A stretch of 14,338 nt of DNA from Gemmatimonadota bacterium (GCA_013002425.1 JABDJQ010000565.1:1-14338), one strand, 5' to 3'; shown: positions 1 to 9,034, counted from the stretch's first letter. A program made the numbers and translations. Notes: generated by a model from the sequence alone, not told the origin.

Positions 1-648
1 GCCATGTCGATCGTGCCCGGTTGGCACGCGACCGTCTTCGCCCCGTACTTCGTCGCGGGCGCCATCTTCTCGGGCTTCGCGATGGTGGTGTTCCTCGCCG
101 TTCCGGCGCGCGAACTCTACGGGCTCAAGTCGATCATCACGATGCGGCACCTCGAGTCGATGAACAAGATCATCCTCGCGACCGGCTCGATGGTCGGTTA
201 CGCGTACGCGGTCGAGTTCTTCATCGCCTGGTATTCGGGCAACATCTACGAACAGTTCGCGTTCCAGAACCGCGCGTTCGGTCCCTACTGGTGGGCGTAC
301 TGGACGATGGCGAGCTGCAACGTGTTCATCCCGCAGCTGTACTGGTTCAAGAAGATGCGTCGCAGCATCCCGGTCATGATGGTCGTCGCGTTCCTCGTGA
401 ACGTGGGCATGTGGTTCGAACGATTCGTGATTACCGTGACGTCGCTTCACCGCGACTTCCTCCCCGGCAGCTGGGGCTTCTACATGCCGACATGGGTCGA
501 CGTCTGCACGCTGATCGGGAGCTTCGGGCTCTTCTTCACTCTCTTCCTGCTCTTCATCCGCTTCCTTCCGATGGTCGCGATTGCGGAGATCAAGGCCGTC
601 CTGCCCCAGGCGCACGCCGGGCACGGACAGGAAGGAGCGAAACATTGA
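1..648 (+). CDS. actC: Alternative Complex III subunit ActC (NrfD-like quinol oxidoreductase membrane subunit), 5' partial
   Basis: This is the C-terminal part (215 codons) of ActC, an integral membrane subunit of quinol:cytochrome c oxidoreductase. In the family it is a polytopic NrfD/PsrC-like protein that helps form the quinol site and docks the periplasmic iron-sulfur and heme subunits. The frame is open from base 1, and the Met codon at base 4 lies in the middle of a conserved segment (SIVPGWHATVFAPYFVAGAI), so the true start is upstream. About five hydrophobic helices are visible, including one ending at FFTLFLLFIRFLPM near the C-terminus. The tail is short and His-containing. The TGA stop overlaps the TTG start of actD by 4 nt. 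The order actC-actD-actE-actF supports the call, and actA and actB are expected just left of the window. Full-length family members are about twice this long. Confidence 0.93.
   Translation, partial: AMSIVPGWHATVFAPYFVAGAIFSGFAMVVFLAVPARELYGLKSIITMRHLESMNKIILATGSMVGYAYAVEFFIAWYSGNIYEQFAFQNRAFGPYWWAYWTMASCNVFIPQLYWFKKMRRSIPVMMVVAFLVNVGMWFERFVITVTSLHRDFLPGSWGFYMPTWVDVCTLIGSFGLFFTLFLLFIRFLPMVAIAEIKAVLPQAHAGHGQEGAKH
629..637 (+). promoter_or_regulatory. Ribosome binding site that fixes a TTG start for actD
   Basis: The purine run AGGAAGGAG lies inside the end of actC, seven bases before the TTG at 645. No ATG or GTG in the actD frame lies closer to the conserved N-terminal sequence, so this site supports a TTG start coupled to translation of actC. 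Confidence 0.7.
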
Positions 649-1199
649 GCGCGGAACGTAAAACATCGCTCTGGGGCTACCTGATCGAGTTCGAAACGGT
701 CGATCAGCTGATCCACGCAGCCGAGAAGGTGCGCGACGCCGGCTTCGACAAGTGGGACGCCCACACGCCGTTCCCGGTGCACGGACTCGACAAGGCGATG
801 GGGGTCAAGCGGACCATTCTTCCGTATCTCGTATTCGTGGGCGGCTTCACCGGCCTGATCGTCGCGATCGTGATGCAGTGGTGGATGAACGCGTACGACT
901 ATCCGTACATCATCTCGGGCAAGCCGTTCTGGTCGATCCCGGCGAACTTTCCCATCATGTTCGAACTGACGGTGCTCTTCAGCGCCTTTGCGACGTTCTT
1001 CGGCATGCTCGGATTCAACCAGCTGCCGGAGCTTTATCATCCGCTGTTCTCGGCCGAGCGTTTCCGGCGCGCCACTTCGGACCGCTTCTTCATTTCGATC
1101 GAGGCGAAGGACCCGAAGTTCCACGCGGAAAAGACGAAGTCGTTCGCCGATACGCTGGGCGGCGCTCCCGCTCTGGCAGTGGAAGAGGAGGACGAATAG
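645..1199 (+). CDS. actD: Alternative Complex III subunit ActD (DUF3341 membrane protein)
   Basis: A 184-residue membrane subunit of ACIII belonging to the DUF3341 family. The soluble N-terminal part (about residues 8-50) has the family pattern WGYLIEF and WDAHTPFPVHGLDKAMG. Two membrane helices follow at about 57-80 and 104-124, separated by the conserved loop YPYIISGKPFWSIPANFPIM. The C-terminal part contains HPLF and a soluble region resembling the N-terminal one. No cofactor motifs are visible, in line with a structural role in contacts with ActC and ActF. The start chosen is TTG at 645, preceded by a strong Shine-Dalgarno sequence. The frame stays open further upstream but there overlaps actC and shows no family similarity. 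The gene overlaps actC by 4 nt and its TAG stop directly abuts the ATG of actE, so translational coupling is likely. Confidence 0.93.
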   Translation: MSAERKTSLWGYLIEFETVDQLIHAAEKVRDAGFDKWDAHTPFPVHGLDKAMGVKRTILPYLVFVGGFTGLIVAIVMQWWMNAYDYPYIISGKPFWSIPANFPIMFELTVLFSAFATFFGMLGFNQLPELYHPLFSAERFRRATSDRFFISIEAKDPKFHAEKTKSFADTLGGAPALAVEEEDE

Positions 1200-1850
1200 A
1201 TGATCCCCCGATGGTTTTACCCGCTGGGTCTGATCGCCCTCTGTCTCGCACTCGTTCCGTTCGCCGTAGTCGCGAAACTGCGCGCCACGAAGTCGTCCGA
1301 GCCGCGTCCGCAGATCATCTGGGACATGGACCAGGGCTACGCGTATCAGTCGCAGCAGCCGAACGCGCTCTTCAACGACGGCCGCGCCATGCGCCCGGCG
1401 GTGAACGGCACGGTCGCGCGCGGACAGCTGCGCGAAGACGATCACATGTATCGCGGCAAGGTGAACGGCGAGTTCGCCACGACATACCCGGACGGGATCG
1501 AAGTCAATCGGGCGCTGCTCGAGCGGGGAAAAGAGCGCTATGAAGTGTTCTGCCTGCCGTGCCACGGTTACACGGGCGCCGGCGACGGCATCGTTTCCCA
1601 GCGCGCCGACAAGCTGCAGCAGGGCACGTGGATTCCGCCCGTTTCGTACCACAGCGACGAACTCCGGAGCCGGTCGGCCGGCCACATCTACAATACGATC
1701 AGTAACGGGATTCGTTCGATGCCCGCATACGGGCTGCAGGTGAAGGTCGAGGATCGCTGGGCGATCGTGGCTTACATCCGCGCGTTGCAGCGAAGCCAGA
1801 ACGCGACGATCGACGACGTGCCCGCGAACCTTCGCGACAAACTGCGCTAG
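1200..1850 (+). CDS. actE: Alternative Complex III subunit ActE, mono-heme cytochrome c
   Basis: A 216-residue membrane-anchored c-type cytochrome of ACIII that carries electrons on the periplasmic side towards the oxidase. Residues 5-25 form one hydrophobic segment serving as anchor or signal. The heme-binding motif is CLPCH at residues 118-122, followed by GYTGAGDG, and the probable distal ligand is Met174 in the segment SMPAYG. Some ActE proteins are lipoproteins; here Cys15 is preceded by IAL, a poor lipobox, so a transmembrane anchor is equally possible. The ATG begins at the base right after the actD stop, with AGGAGG-like purines in the last actD codons. The length and the position between actD and actF fit the family well. 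Confidence 0.93.
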   Translation: MIPRWFYPLGLIALCLALVPFAVVAKLRATKSSEPRPQIIWDMDQGYAYQSQQPNALFNDGRAMRPAVNGTVARGQLREDDHMYRGKVNGEFATTYPDGIEVNRALLERGKERYEVFCLPCHGYTGAGDGIVSQRADKLQQGTWIPPVSYHSDELRSRSAGHIYNTISNGIRSMPAYGLQVKVEDRWAIVAYIRALQRSQNATIDDVPANLRDKLR

Positions 1851-1870
1851 CGCAGGAGAAGACGAGAGAG

Positions 1871-3079
1871 ATGAAGAAGACCATCGATCGAAGCAACGAA
1901 AACCGATCACTCGGCGATCTCGGACCGATGCTGACGCGGGTCGGCGGAATCGTCGCCGCCATCGGGATCCTGGCGACACTGGCAATCGCGTTCACGTCGG
2001 ACCACGGCACGGAACGCTTCTTCAAGTCGTACACGACGAACTTCGCGTACTTCCTGAGCCTTTCGCTCGGCGGCATCTTCTTCGTCGTCATCCAGCATCT
2101 GACGAGCGCCACATGGAGCGTGGTCGTGCGGCGGATCGCCGAGGCGATCGCGGCGAACATGCTGCTGCTGCTCGGCCTGTTCATCCCGATCGCATTCGGC
2201 ATGGACATCATCTATCACCACTGGACCGACCCGCACGCCGCATCCGATCCCGTACTCGCCGCCAAACTGGGCTACCTGAACAAGCCGTTCTTCCTGATCC
2301 GCTGGGGCCTCTACTTCCTGATCTGGGTCGTTCTTTCGCGCTTCTTTCACGGCCAGTCGGTCAAACAGGACACAACCGGCGACATCGACCATACGCTCCG
2401 CATGCAGAAGTGGAGCGCGCCGGCCATCGTGCTGTTCGCGCTCACGACCACGTTCGCCGCGTTCGACCTCATCATGTCGCTGAACCCGCACTGGTACTCG
2501 ACGATCCTCGGCGTCTACTACTTCGCCGGCTGCGCGCTTTCCGCGTTCGCGCTGATCGCGATGTCTTCGATGTGGCTGCAGGCGAAGGGCCGGATCACGG
2601 AATCGGTCACGACCGAGCACTATCACGATCTCGGCAAGCTCTGCTTCGCGTTCACGATCTTCTGGGCGTACATCGGCTTCTCGCAGTTCATGCTGATCTG
2701 GTACGCGAACATCCCCGAAGAGACCGAATGGTACCTGCACCGGATCACGGGCAGCTGGCTCCCGTTCTCGTGGGGAATCCTGATCGCCCACTTCGTGGTG
2801 CCGTTCCTGTTCTTCATCTCGCGCATCCCGAAGCGAAGCCGCGCGTTCTTCCGGTTCGGCGCGGTCTATATTCTGATCATTCACTGGTGCGACATGTACT
2901 GGGTCACGATGCCGGAGTGGTACACCGACGGCATCCATTTCAACCTGATGGACATCACCCTCTTCCTCGCCATGGGCGGCCTCTTCCTCGTCGGAATGGC
3001 GCGCCGCCTGGGCAAGGCGTCGCTGGTTCCCGAGAAGGATCCGCGGCTCGAGGGTTCGCTCGCATTCGAGAATTACTAA
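1871..3079 (+). CDS. actF: Alternative Complex III subunit ActF (quinol:cytochrome c oxidoreductase, second NrfD-like subunit)
   Basis: A 402-residue polytopic membrane protein with about ten hydrophobic helices spread from residue 24 to 378. It is the second NrfD-like subunit of ACIII, a paralog of ActC lacking redox cofactors. Family landmarks visible here are HHWTDP (116-121), LNKPFFLIRW (136-145), the central SLNPHWYSTILGVYYFAG (203-220) and IWYANIPEETEWYLHRI (276-292). In known ACIII structures ActC and ActF sit side by side in the membrane, and these subunits are implicated in quinol binding and possible proton translocation. Purine-rich AGGAG and GAGAGAG sequences precede the ATG at 1871. 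The gene is 20 nt after actE and closes the visible act cluster; a stem-loop lies just after its TAA. Confidence 0.93.
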   Translation: MKKTIDRSNENRSLGDLGPMLTRVGGIVAAIGILATLAIAFTSDHGTERFFKSYTTNFAYFLSLSLGGIFFVVIQHLTSATWSVVVRRIAEAIAANMLLLLGLFIPIAFGMDIIYHHWTDPHAASDPVLAAKLGYLNKPFFLIRWGLYFLIWVVLSRFFHGQSVKQDTTGDIDHTLRMQKWSAPAIVLFALTTTFAAFDLIMSLNPHWYSTILGVYYFAGCALSAFALIAMSSMWLQAKGRITESVTTEHYHDLGKLCFAFTIFWAYIGFSQFMLIWYANIPEETEWYLHRITGSWLPFSWGILIAHFVVPFLFFISRIPKRSRAFFRFGAVYILIIHWCDMYWVTMPEWYTDGIHFNLMDITLFLAMGGLFLVGMARRLGKASLVPEKDPRLEGSLAFENY

Positions 3080-3100
3080 GCCGCTCCTTCGGGGAGCGGC
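3080..3100 (+). other. Intercistronic stem-loop between the ACIII and oxidase gene groups
   Basis: GCCGCTCC (3080-3087) pairs perfectly with GGAGCGGC (3093-3100) across a five-base TTCGG loop, starting at the base right after the actF stop. No T-run follows, so it does not look like a strong intrinsic terminator. It could protect the upstream mRNA end, mark a processing site, or attenuate read-through into the oxidase genes. Confidence 0.6.
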
Positions 3101-3140
3101 CGATTGCGCAGGCGCATCTCGCGCATAAGGAGAATCGATC

Positions 3141-3446
3141 GTGGCTCTAGACAGCGGAAACGACCCGAATCCGTACTGGACAGCGCTTTGGGGCCTGACC
3201 GGCGCCGCTTTCATCCTCGCCGCCATTGTGGCGTTGCAGGCTGCCTACTATCATCTGGAAGCGGGCGAGATCGAGCGCAAGGTGATTTCACAGGCGCCGG
3301 AAGAGCTGACCCAGCTCCGATCGAAACAGCTCGCCGAACTGAACAGCTACCGATGGGTCAGCGAAACCGAAGGCGTAGTCGGCATTCCGATCGATCGGGC
3401 GATGGAACTCGTGGCCCGCGAAGCGGGAGCCACAGCAGGAGACTGA
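3141..3446 (+). CDS. Small one-helix membrane protein of unknown function in the ACIII-caa3 cluster
   Basis: A 101-residue protein starting at GTG (3141), with AAGGAGA seven bases upstream. Residues 1-13 are polar, 14-37 form one transmembrane helix, and the rest is a soluble tail, predicted periplasmic if the N-terminus is cytoplasmic. The tail contains a short charged helix (PEELTQLRSKQLAELN) followed by SYRWVSETEGVVGIPIDRAM. From memory, a similar pattern (short helix, then Tyr-x-Trp-Val and Ile-Pro-Ile-Asp-Arg-Ala-Met) occurs in small proteins beside sco/cox genes in other phyla; I could not check this by search. There are no Cys or His ligands for a metal. It is 61 nt after actF and 4 nt before the sco gene, so a role in oxidase assembly or as an accessory subunit is inferred from context only. 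Confidence 0.8.
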   Translation: MALDSGNDPNPYWTALWGLTGAAFILAAIVALQAAYYHLEAGEIERKVISQAPEELTQLRSKQLAELNSYRWVSETEGVVGIPIDRAMELVAREAGATAGD

Positions 3447-3450
3447 CACG

Positions 3451-4269
3451 ATGAAGACCATGCGGGCTCTTTCCCTGATCGCGGCGATCGCGTTCGCCGC
3501 AGCCCCGGTCTTCGCGCAGCGTCAGGAGCCGTTGCCGGCCGATCTCGAAGACGTCGGCATCGACGAGCATCTCGGCGACAACGTGCCGCTCGACGCCTCG
3601 TTCACGGACGAAACGGGACGCCGGGTCACGCTGGCCGAGTATTTCGAGAGCGGCCGCCCGGTCATTCTGAACCTGGGCTACTTCAGCTGCCCGATGCTCT
3701 GCGGTCTCGTGACGAACGGCATGCTGGAGGGGCTGGAAGGACTCGCGTGGACGCCGGGCGACAAGTTCGCCGTCATCACGCTGAGCATCGACCCTCTGGA
3801 ATCGCATACGCTCGCGAAGCTGAAGAAGCAGAATTACATCAAGGAATTCGGGCGCCCCGCGGCAGCGACGGGCTGGCACTTTCTGACAGGCGCGGAGCCG
3901 CAGATCAAGAGAGTGACGGAGGCGGTGGGGTTCAATTACGCGTGGAACGACGATCGCCAGGAATACGCGCATGCGGCGGCGCTTTTCGTTCTGACGCCCG
4001 AAGGAAAGATCTCCCGTTATCTGTACGGGATCGAACATTCGCCGAAAGATCTCAGGCTGGCGCTCCTGGAAGCTTCCGAGGGGAAAATGGGCTCCGCCTT
4101 TGATAAGATACTGCTGTACTGTTTTTACTATGATTCCGCGAAAGGGCGCTACGCGCCGGCGGCAATGAACATGATGCGCGGCGGCGGGTTTCTGACGATT
4201 CTCGTTCTCGGCGTCGGAATTCTCGTCATGAAACGGCGCGAATCCCGTCGGGCCGATCCCGCAGCTTAA
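3451..4269 (+). CDS. sco1: SCO1/SenC family copper chaperone for the CuA site
   Basis: A 272-residue exported thioredoxin-fold protein of the SCO1/SenC/PrrC family, which delivers copper to, or reduces the cysteines of, the CuA centre of oxidase subunit II. Residues 1-22 form a cleavable signal peptide ending FA before QRQ. The copper-binding motif is CPMLC with Cys80 and Cys84, and the third ligand is probably His174 in EYAHAAALFV. The core includes the typical RPVILNLGYFSCPMLCG strand-loop and an ITLSIDP segment. Unlike many SCO proteins, which use an N-terminal anchor, this one has a C-terminal membrane helix (about 246-260) followed by a basic KRRESRR end. A CAGGAGA ribosome site supports the ATG at 3451. 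The next gene, encoding the CuA subunit, starts 16 nt after it, which fits the predicted role. Confidence 0.94.
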   Translation: MKTMRALSLIAAIAFAAAPVFAQRQEPLPADLEDVGIDEHLGDNVPLDASFTDETGRRVTLAEYFESGRPVILNLGYFSCPMLCGLVTNGMLEGLEGLAWTPGDKFAVITLSIDPLESHTLAKLKKQNYIKEFGRPAAATGWHFLTGAEPQIKRVTEAVGFNYAWNDDRQEYAHAAALFVLTPEGKISRYLYGIEHSPKDLRLALLEASEGKMGSAFDKILLYCFYYDSAKGRYAPAAMNMMRGGGFLTILVLGVGILVMKRRESRRADPAA

Positions 4270-4285
4270 AGGGAGTACTGACTAC

Positions 4286-5266
4286 ATGGGCGCGCTTCTT
4301 ACGGCGTTGGCAGGCCTGGCTCTCGCGGGCAAGGAAAAGACGTTCTGGCTGCCGAAGCAGTCCTCGACGGCCGCGGCCGCGATCGACTGGGTCTGGGGCT
4401 TCATCTTCTGGATCTCCGCGGTCTTCTTTTTCATCATCGTGGGACTCACGATCCTGTTCGCCATTCAGTACCGGGCGCGCAAAGGCTACGCGACCGCGAA
4501 GAAGCACTCGTCGCACAACACGGTGCTCGAGCTCACGTGGACGATCATTCCGACGATCCTGCTCATTCCGATCTTCTGGTACGGATTCAAAGCGTACCTC
4601 GACCTCACGGTTCCCCCCGCCAATTCGTATGAAATCGGCGTCACGGCGCAGCGATGGGCGTGGATGTTCACCTATCCGAACGGTTACGTCGACGAAAACC
4701 TCCACGTGCCGGTCGACCGCCCCGTGAAACTCGTCATGCAGTCCGAAGACGTAATCCATTCGTTCTTCGTGCCGAATTTCCGCGTGAAACGCGATGTCGT
4801 CCCGGGCCGTTACAACATCACGTGGTTCGAAGCGACCGAAGTCGGCGATCACGTGATCTTCTGCACCGAGTACTGCGGCACGGGCCATTCCGACATGATG
4901 TCGAAGGTGGTCGTGCATCCGTCCGGCGAGTTCGAAACGTGGCTCGAAGACGCTTCGAACTTCCTCGACAAACTCTCGCCCGCGGAAGGCGGGGAGATGC
5001 TCTACAGCATGCGCGGCTGCAAGCAGTGCCACACGATCGACGGCTCTGTCCGGATCGGGCCGAGTTTCAAGGGCATCTGGGGGGCGCAGCACGCGCTCAC
5101 GACCGGGGAACAGGTCACGGTCGACGGGAACTACGTGCGCCAGTCGATCATGGATCCGGCGTCGCAGGTCGTGGCGGGATACGACGCGGTCATGCCGACG
5201 TACAAGGGTCGCCTGAAAGATCAGGAAATCACGGCGATCATCGCTTACATCAAATCGCTTCAGTAG
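4286..5266 (+). CDS. coxB: Cytochrome c oxidase subunit II with fused cytochrome c domain (caa3 type)
   Basis: A 326-residue caa3-type subunit II, the electron entry point of the oxidase. Two membrane helices (about 36-61 and 82-104) are followed by a periplasmic cupredoxin domain with all CuA ligands visible: His158 in VIHSFFVP, then Cys193, Glu195 (backbone ligand in the family), Cys197, His201 and Met204 in CTEYCGTGHSDM. A C-terminal cytochrome c domain carries the heme motif CKQCH (245-249) and a probable distal ligand, Met303, in AVMPTYKG. The aromatic patch AQRWAWMF (121-128) matches the electron-transfer region of the family. The N-terminus is short, and the segment LTALAGLALAG could be part of a signal sequence. 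The fused heme domain lets ACIII pass electrons without a separate soluble cytochrome c. A ribosome site AAAGGGAG supports the start. Confidence 0.96.
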   Translation: MGALLTALAGLALAGKEKTFWLPKQSSTAAAAIDWVWGFIFWISAVFFFIIVGLTILFAIQYRARKGYATAKKHSSHNTVLELTWTIIPTILLIPIFWYGFKAYLDLTVPPANSYEIGVTAQRWAWMFTYPNGYVDENLHVPVDRPVKLVMQSEDVIHSFFVPNFRVKRDVVPGRYNITWFEATEVGDHVIFCTEYCGTGHSDMMSKVVVHPSGEFETWLEDASNFLDKLSPAEGGEMLYSMRGCKQCHTIDGSVRIGPSFKGIWGAQHALTTGEQVTVDGNYVRQSIMDPASQVVAGYDAVMPTYKGRLKDQEITAIIAYIKSLQ

Positions 5267-5284
5267 CAATAAAGAGAGGACGAG

Positions 5285-6976
<1,692 letters not shown>

Positions 6977-8023
6977 ATGAGCAAGAAGCACTCATCCGAC
7001 GGCGCGGGGCACGCGGAGCATCCCAAGTGGATGCAGCATCACTTCGACACGCCGTCGCAGCAGTTCGCGTCGAGCAAGATGGGCATGTGGCTCTTCCTCG
7101 CCACGGAAGTGCTGCTGTTCGCGGGCCTCTTCTGCGCGTACACCGTGTACCGCGCGAACCACATGGACATGTTCGTGTTCGGACATCAGTTCCTCGACGT
7201 GAAATGGGGCGCGATCAACACGTGCGTGCTGCTGTTCAGCTCGCTCACGGCGGCCTGGTCCGTACGCGCGGCGCAGCTCGGCCAGAAGGGGCTGATGATC
7301 GCGCTGCTGTTCATAACGCTACTCTGCGGCGGCGCCTTCATGGCGATCAAATACGTCGAGTACTCCCACAAGATTCATGACGGCCTTCTCTGGGGCACGA
7401 AATACAAGCCCGCGGGACACGCGGCGGAAGTCATTCACGGCGAAGAAGCGCACGCGGCAGGCGAACTCGGCGGCGCGCACGGACGCGTGGACGAAGGGCA
7501 CACGGAAGCGGAACAGGTCGCCGGGATCGAAGCGGCGCACGGTGAAGGGGCCGCGGAAGCTCCCGCGGCCGGCGGCGACGCTCTCGCAACCGACGGCGCG
7601 CAGGCGGCCGGCGCACAGGCGGCCGCTCCCGCCGCGCAGGGGGAGGGCGTCGAACTGCCCGCGGACGTGCTCGCGATCGACGTGGCCGAACGCTCTACTA
7701 CGCTGCCGGCGGCCATCGGCCCGCGCGGCCTCGTTCCCGTGGCGGAAGAGGGGCACGACGACGGACACGGCGCCGGCCATCACTGGGAAGGGCCGATTCC
7801 GGACAACGTTCATATCTTCTTCGGGATCTATTTCGGAATGACCGGTCTGCACGGGATTCACGTCCTGATCGGCATGATCATTCTCGGATGGCTCATCTAT
7901 CGCGCGCTGAAGAACGATTTCAGTCCCGAGTACTTTACGCCGGTCGACCTCGGCGTGCTCTACTGGCACCTTGTCGACCTTATCTGGATTTTCCTCTTCC
8001 CGCTTCTCTATCTGATCGGGTAA
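6977..8023 (+). CDS. coxC: Cytochrome c oxidase subunit III with long His/Glu/Ala-rich insertion
   Basis: A 348-residue subunit III. The conserved part has five membrane helices (about 34-58, 78-98, 105-126, 277-309, 325-347), the short form usual for caa3 enzymes. Landmarks are MGMWLFLATEVLLFAGLF, VLLFSSLTAAWS, IYFGMTGLHGIHVLIGM and LYWHLVDLIWIFLFPLLYLI. Between helices three and four lies an extra region, about 145-270, dominated by Ala, Gly, Glu and His with no predicted fold. It explains why the protein is much longer than the usual ~200 residues. The positive-inside rule (basic residues in the 2-3 and 4-5 loops) puts the insertion on the periplasmic side. The ATG directly follows the stop of subunit I, with GGAGGG 10 bases upstream. 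The frame is open and codon-like throughout, so this is not a frameshift artefact. Confidence 0.93.
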   Translation: MSKKHSSDGAGHAEHPKWMQHHFDTPSQQFASSKMGMWLFLATEVLLFAGLFCAYTVYRANHMDMFVFGHQFLDVKWGAINTCVLLFSSLTAAWSVRAAQLGQKGLMIALLFITLLCGGAFMAIKYVEYSHKIHDGLLWGTKYKPAGHAAEVIHGEEAHAAGELGGAHGRVDEGHTEAEQVAGIEAAHGEGAAEAPAAGGDALATDGAQAAGAQAAAPAAQGEGVELPADVLAIDVAERSTTLPAAIGPRGLVPVAEEGHDDGHGAGHHWEGPIPDNVHIFFGIYFGMTGLHGIHVLIGMIILGWLIYRALKNDFSPEYFTPVDLGVLYWHLVDLIWIFLFPLLYLIG

Positions 8024-8034
8024 GGGAGGTTACG

Positions 8035-8382
8035 ATGTCTCACGGTCACGACAGCGAACAGGTCGGCCACATTGTTCCGCTCTGGCTTCTGTTCGGCGTT
8101 TTCTTCGCGCTCATCATCCTGACCGCACTTACGGTCTGGACGGCGACGCAGATCGATCTCGGCGCGTTCAACATCTGGCTCGCGCTGGTCATCGCGGGCG
8201 TGAAGGCAACGCTCGTCGCGCTCTTCTTCATGCACCTGATCTGGGACAAGCCGTACAACGGCCTGGTTCTCGCGTTTTCGTTCATGTTCGTAATCCTGTT
8301 CCTCGGGATCTCGCTCATGGACACCGCCGAGAACATGCCCGACATGTACGAAGGGCCCGCCCCCGCCGTAGCCACCGAGTAA
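8035..8382 (+). CDS. coxD: Cytochrome c oxidase subunit IV (prokaryotic COX4 family)
   Basis: A 115-residue small membrane subunit of the bacterial oxidase. Three helices are visible (about 13-37, 46-68, 76-97). The segment VKATLVALFFMHLIWDK (57-73) is the hallmark of the prokaryotic COX4 family. The N-terminus MSHGHDSEQVGH is His-rich and polar. The start at 8035 has a strong GGGAGGT ribosome site five bases away and lies 11 nt after subunit III. The frame is open further upstream, but that part overlaps the previous gene and is not COX4-like. The subunit is non-catalytic and thought to stabilise the complex. Confidence 0.92.
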   Translation: MSHGHDSEQVGHIVPLWLLFGVFFALIILTALTVWTATQIDLGAFNIWLALVIAGVKATLVALFFMHLIWDKPYNGLVLAFSFMFVILFLGISLMDTAENMPDMYEGPAPAVATE

Positions 8383-8386
8383 GACC

Positions 8387-9034
8387 ATGATGGACCAGGC
8401 CACGGCCAACCCGCCCGAAGTCAGCGACGAGAGACTCCGTCCGATTCCGGGCGCCGGCCGGCTCGGGATGTGGGTGCTGCTCGCCTCGCTCACGATGCTC
8501 TTCGGCGCCAGCATCATCGGGTATCTGGTCGTGCGCATGCGGTCGCCCGAGTGGCCTCCGCCCGGCACCAGTCTCACGTCCACCGGACTCTGGATCAGCA
8601 CGCTCGTGATCGCGTTCAGCTCGCTGACGCAGCAGCTCGCGTACGACGGCATCAAGCGCGGCGACACGGCCGCACTCAAGCGCTACCTTTCGATCACGTA
8701 CGTATGCGGGCTCGTGTTCCTCGGCTTCCAGACCTTCAACTGGTTCGACATGGTCGGCTATCAGGCCGCCGACGCGCACAATCTGTTCGCGTTCACGTTC
8801 TACATGCTGACCGGGCTGCACGCGCTGCACGTGTTCGGCGGCGTTCTGCCGATGACCGTCGTGCTCGTCAAAGCGTTCAAGGGGCGCTACGGGGCCGACT
8901 ACTATCCCGGCCCGCTCTACTCGACCATGTACTGGCACTTTCTGACCGTCATGTGGTTCGTCATCTTTGCCATTCTCTTCATCGGCAGCGTGGGCTCCGG
9001 CGCCCCCCTCCCTCCGCCCGAAGGGGCGGTCTAA
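8387..9034 (+). CDS. Second cytochrome c oxidase subunit III-like protein
   Basis: A 215-residue member of the heme-copper oxidase subunit III family, with five membrane helices at about 26-49, 67-85, 99-121, 132-163 and 181-203. Family features are LGMWVLLASLTMLFGASIIGY, VIAFSSLTQQLA, FYMLTGLHALHVFGG and YSTMYWHFLTVMWFVIFAILF. It is clearly homologous to the first subunit III, but it lacks the insertion and has a different N-terminus, so it is an old paralog rather than a recent copy. Two subunit III genes around subunit IV are common in caa3 clusters linked to ACIII. Tandem ATG codons occur at 8387 and 8390; the upstream ribosome site is weak, so translation may be coupled to coxD four bases before it. 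Whether both subunits III are present in one complex cannot be told from sequence. Confidence 0.9.
   Translation: MMDQATANPPEVSDERLRPIPGAGRLGMWVLLASLTMLFGASIIGYLVVRMRSPEWPPPGTSLTSTGLWISTLVIAFSSLTQQLAYDGIKRGDTAALKRYLSITYVCGLVFLGFQTFNWFDMVGYQAADAHNLFAFTFYMLTGLHALHVFGGVLPMTVVLVKAFKGRYGADYYPGPLYSTMYWHFLTVMWFVIFAILFIGSVGSGAPLPPPEGAV

Noticed and set aside
1233..1244. Possible lipoprotein site in ActE at Cys15
   Set aside because: The residues before Cys15 are Ile-Ala-Leu; Leu at -1 is not accepted in a standard lipobox, so I do not call it although some ActE homologs are lipoproteins.
480..1985. A 501-codon open frame on the minus strand
   Set aside because: It spans parts of four convincing + strand genes (actC, actD, actE and actF) and has shadow composition.
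1907..3226. A 439-codon open frame on the minus strand
   Set aside because: It is antisense to actF, with a charged, low-complexity composition and no family features. It is a shadow frame.
9014..9029. CCGCCC-GAAG-GGGCGG hairpin near the end of the second subunit III gene
   Set aside because: It lies within codons of the C-terminal Pro/Gly-rich tail, has only six base pairs and no T-run, and is expected by chance in such GC-rich sequence.
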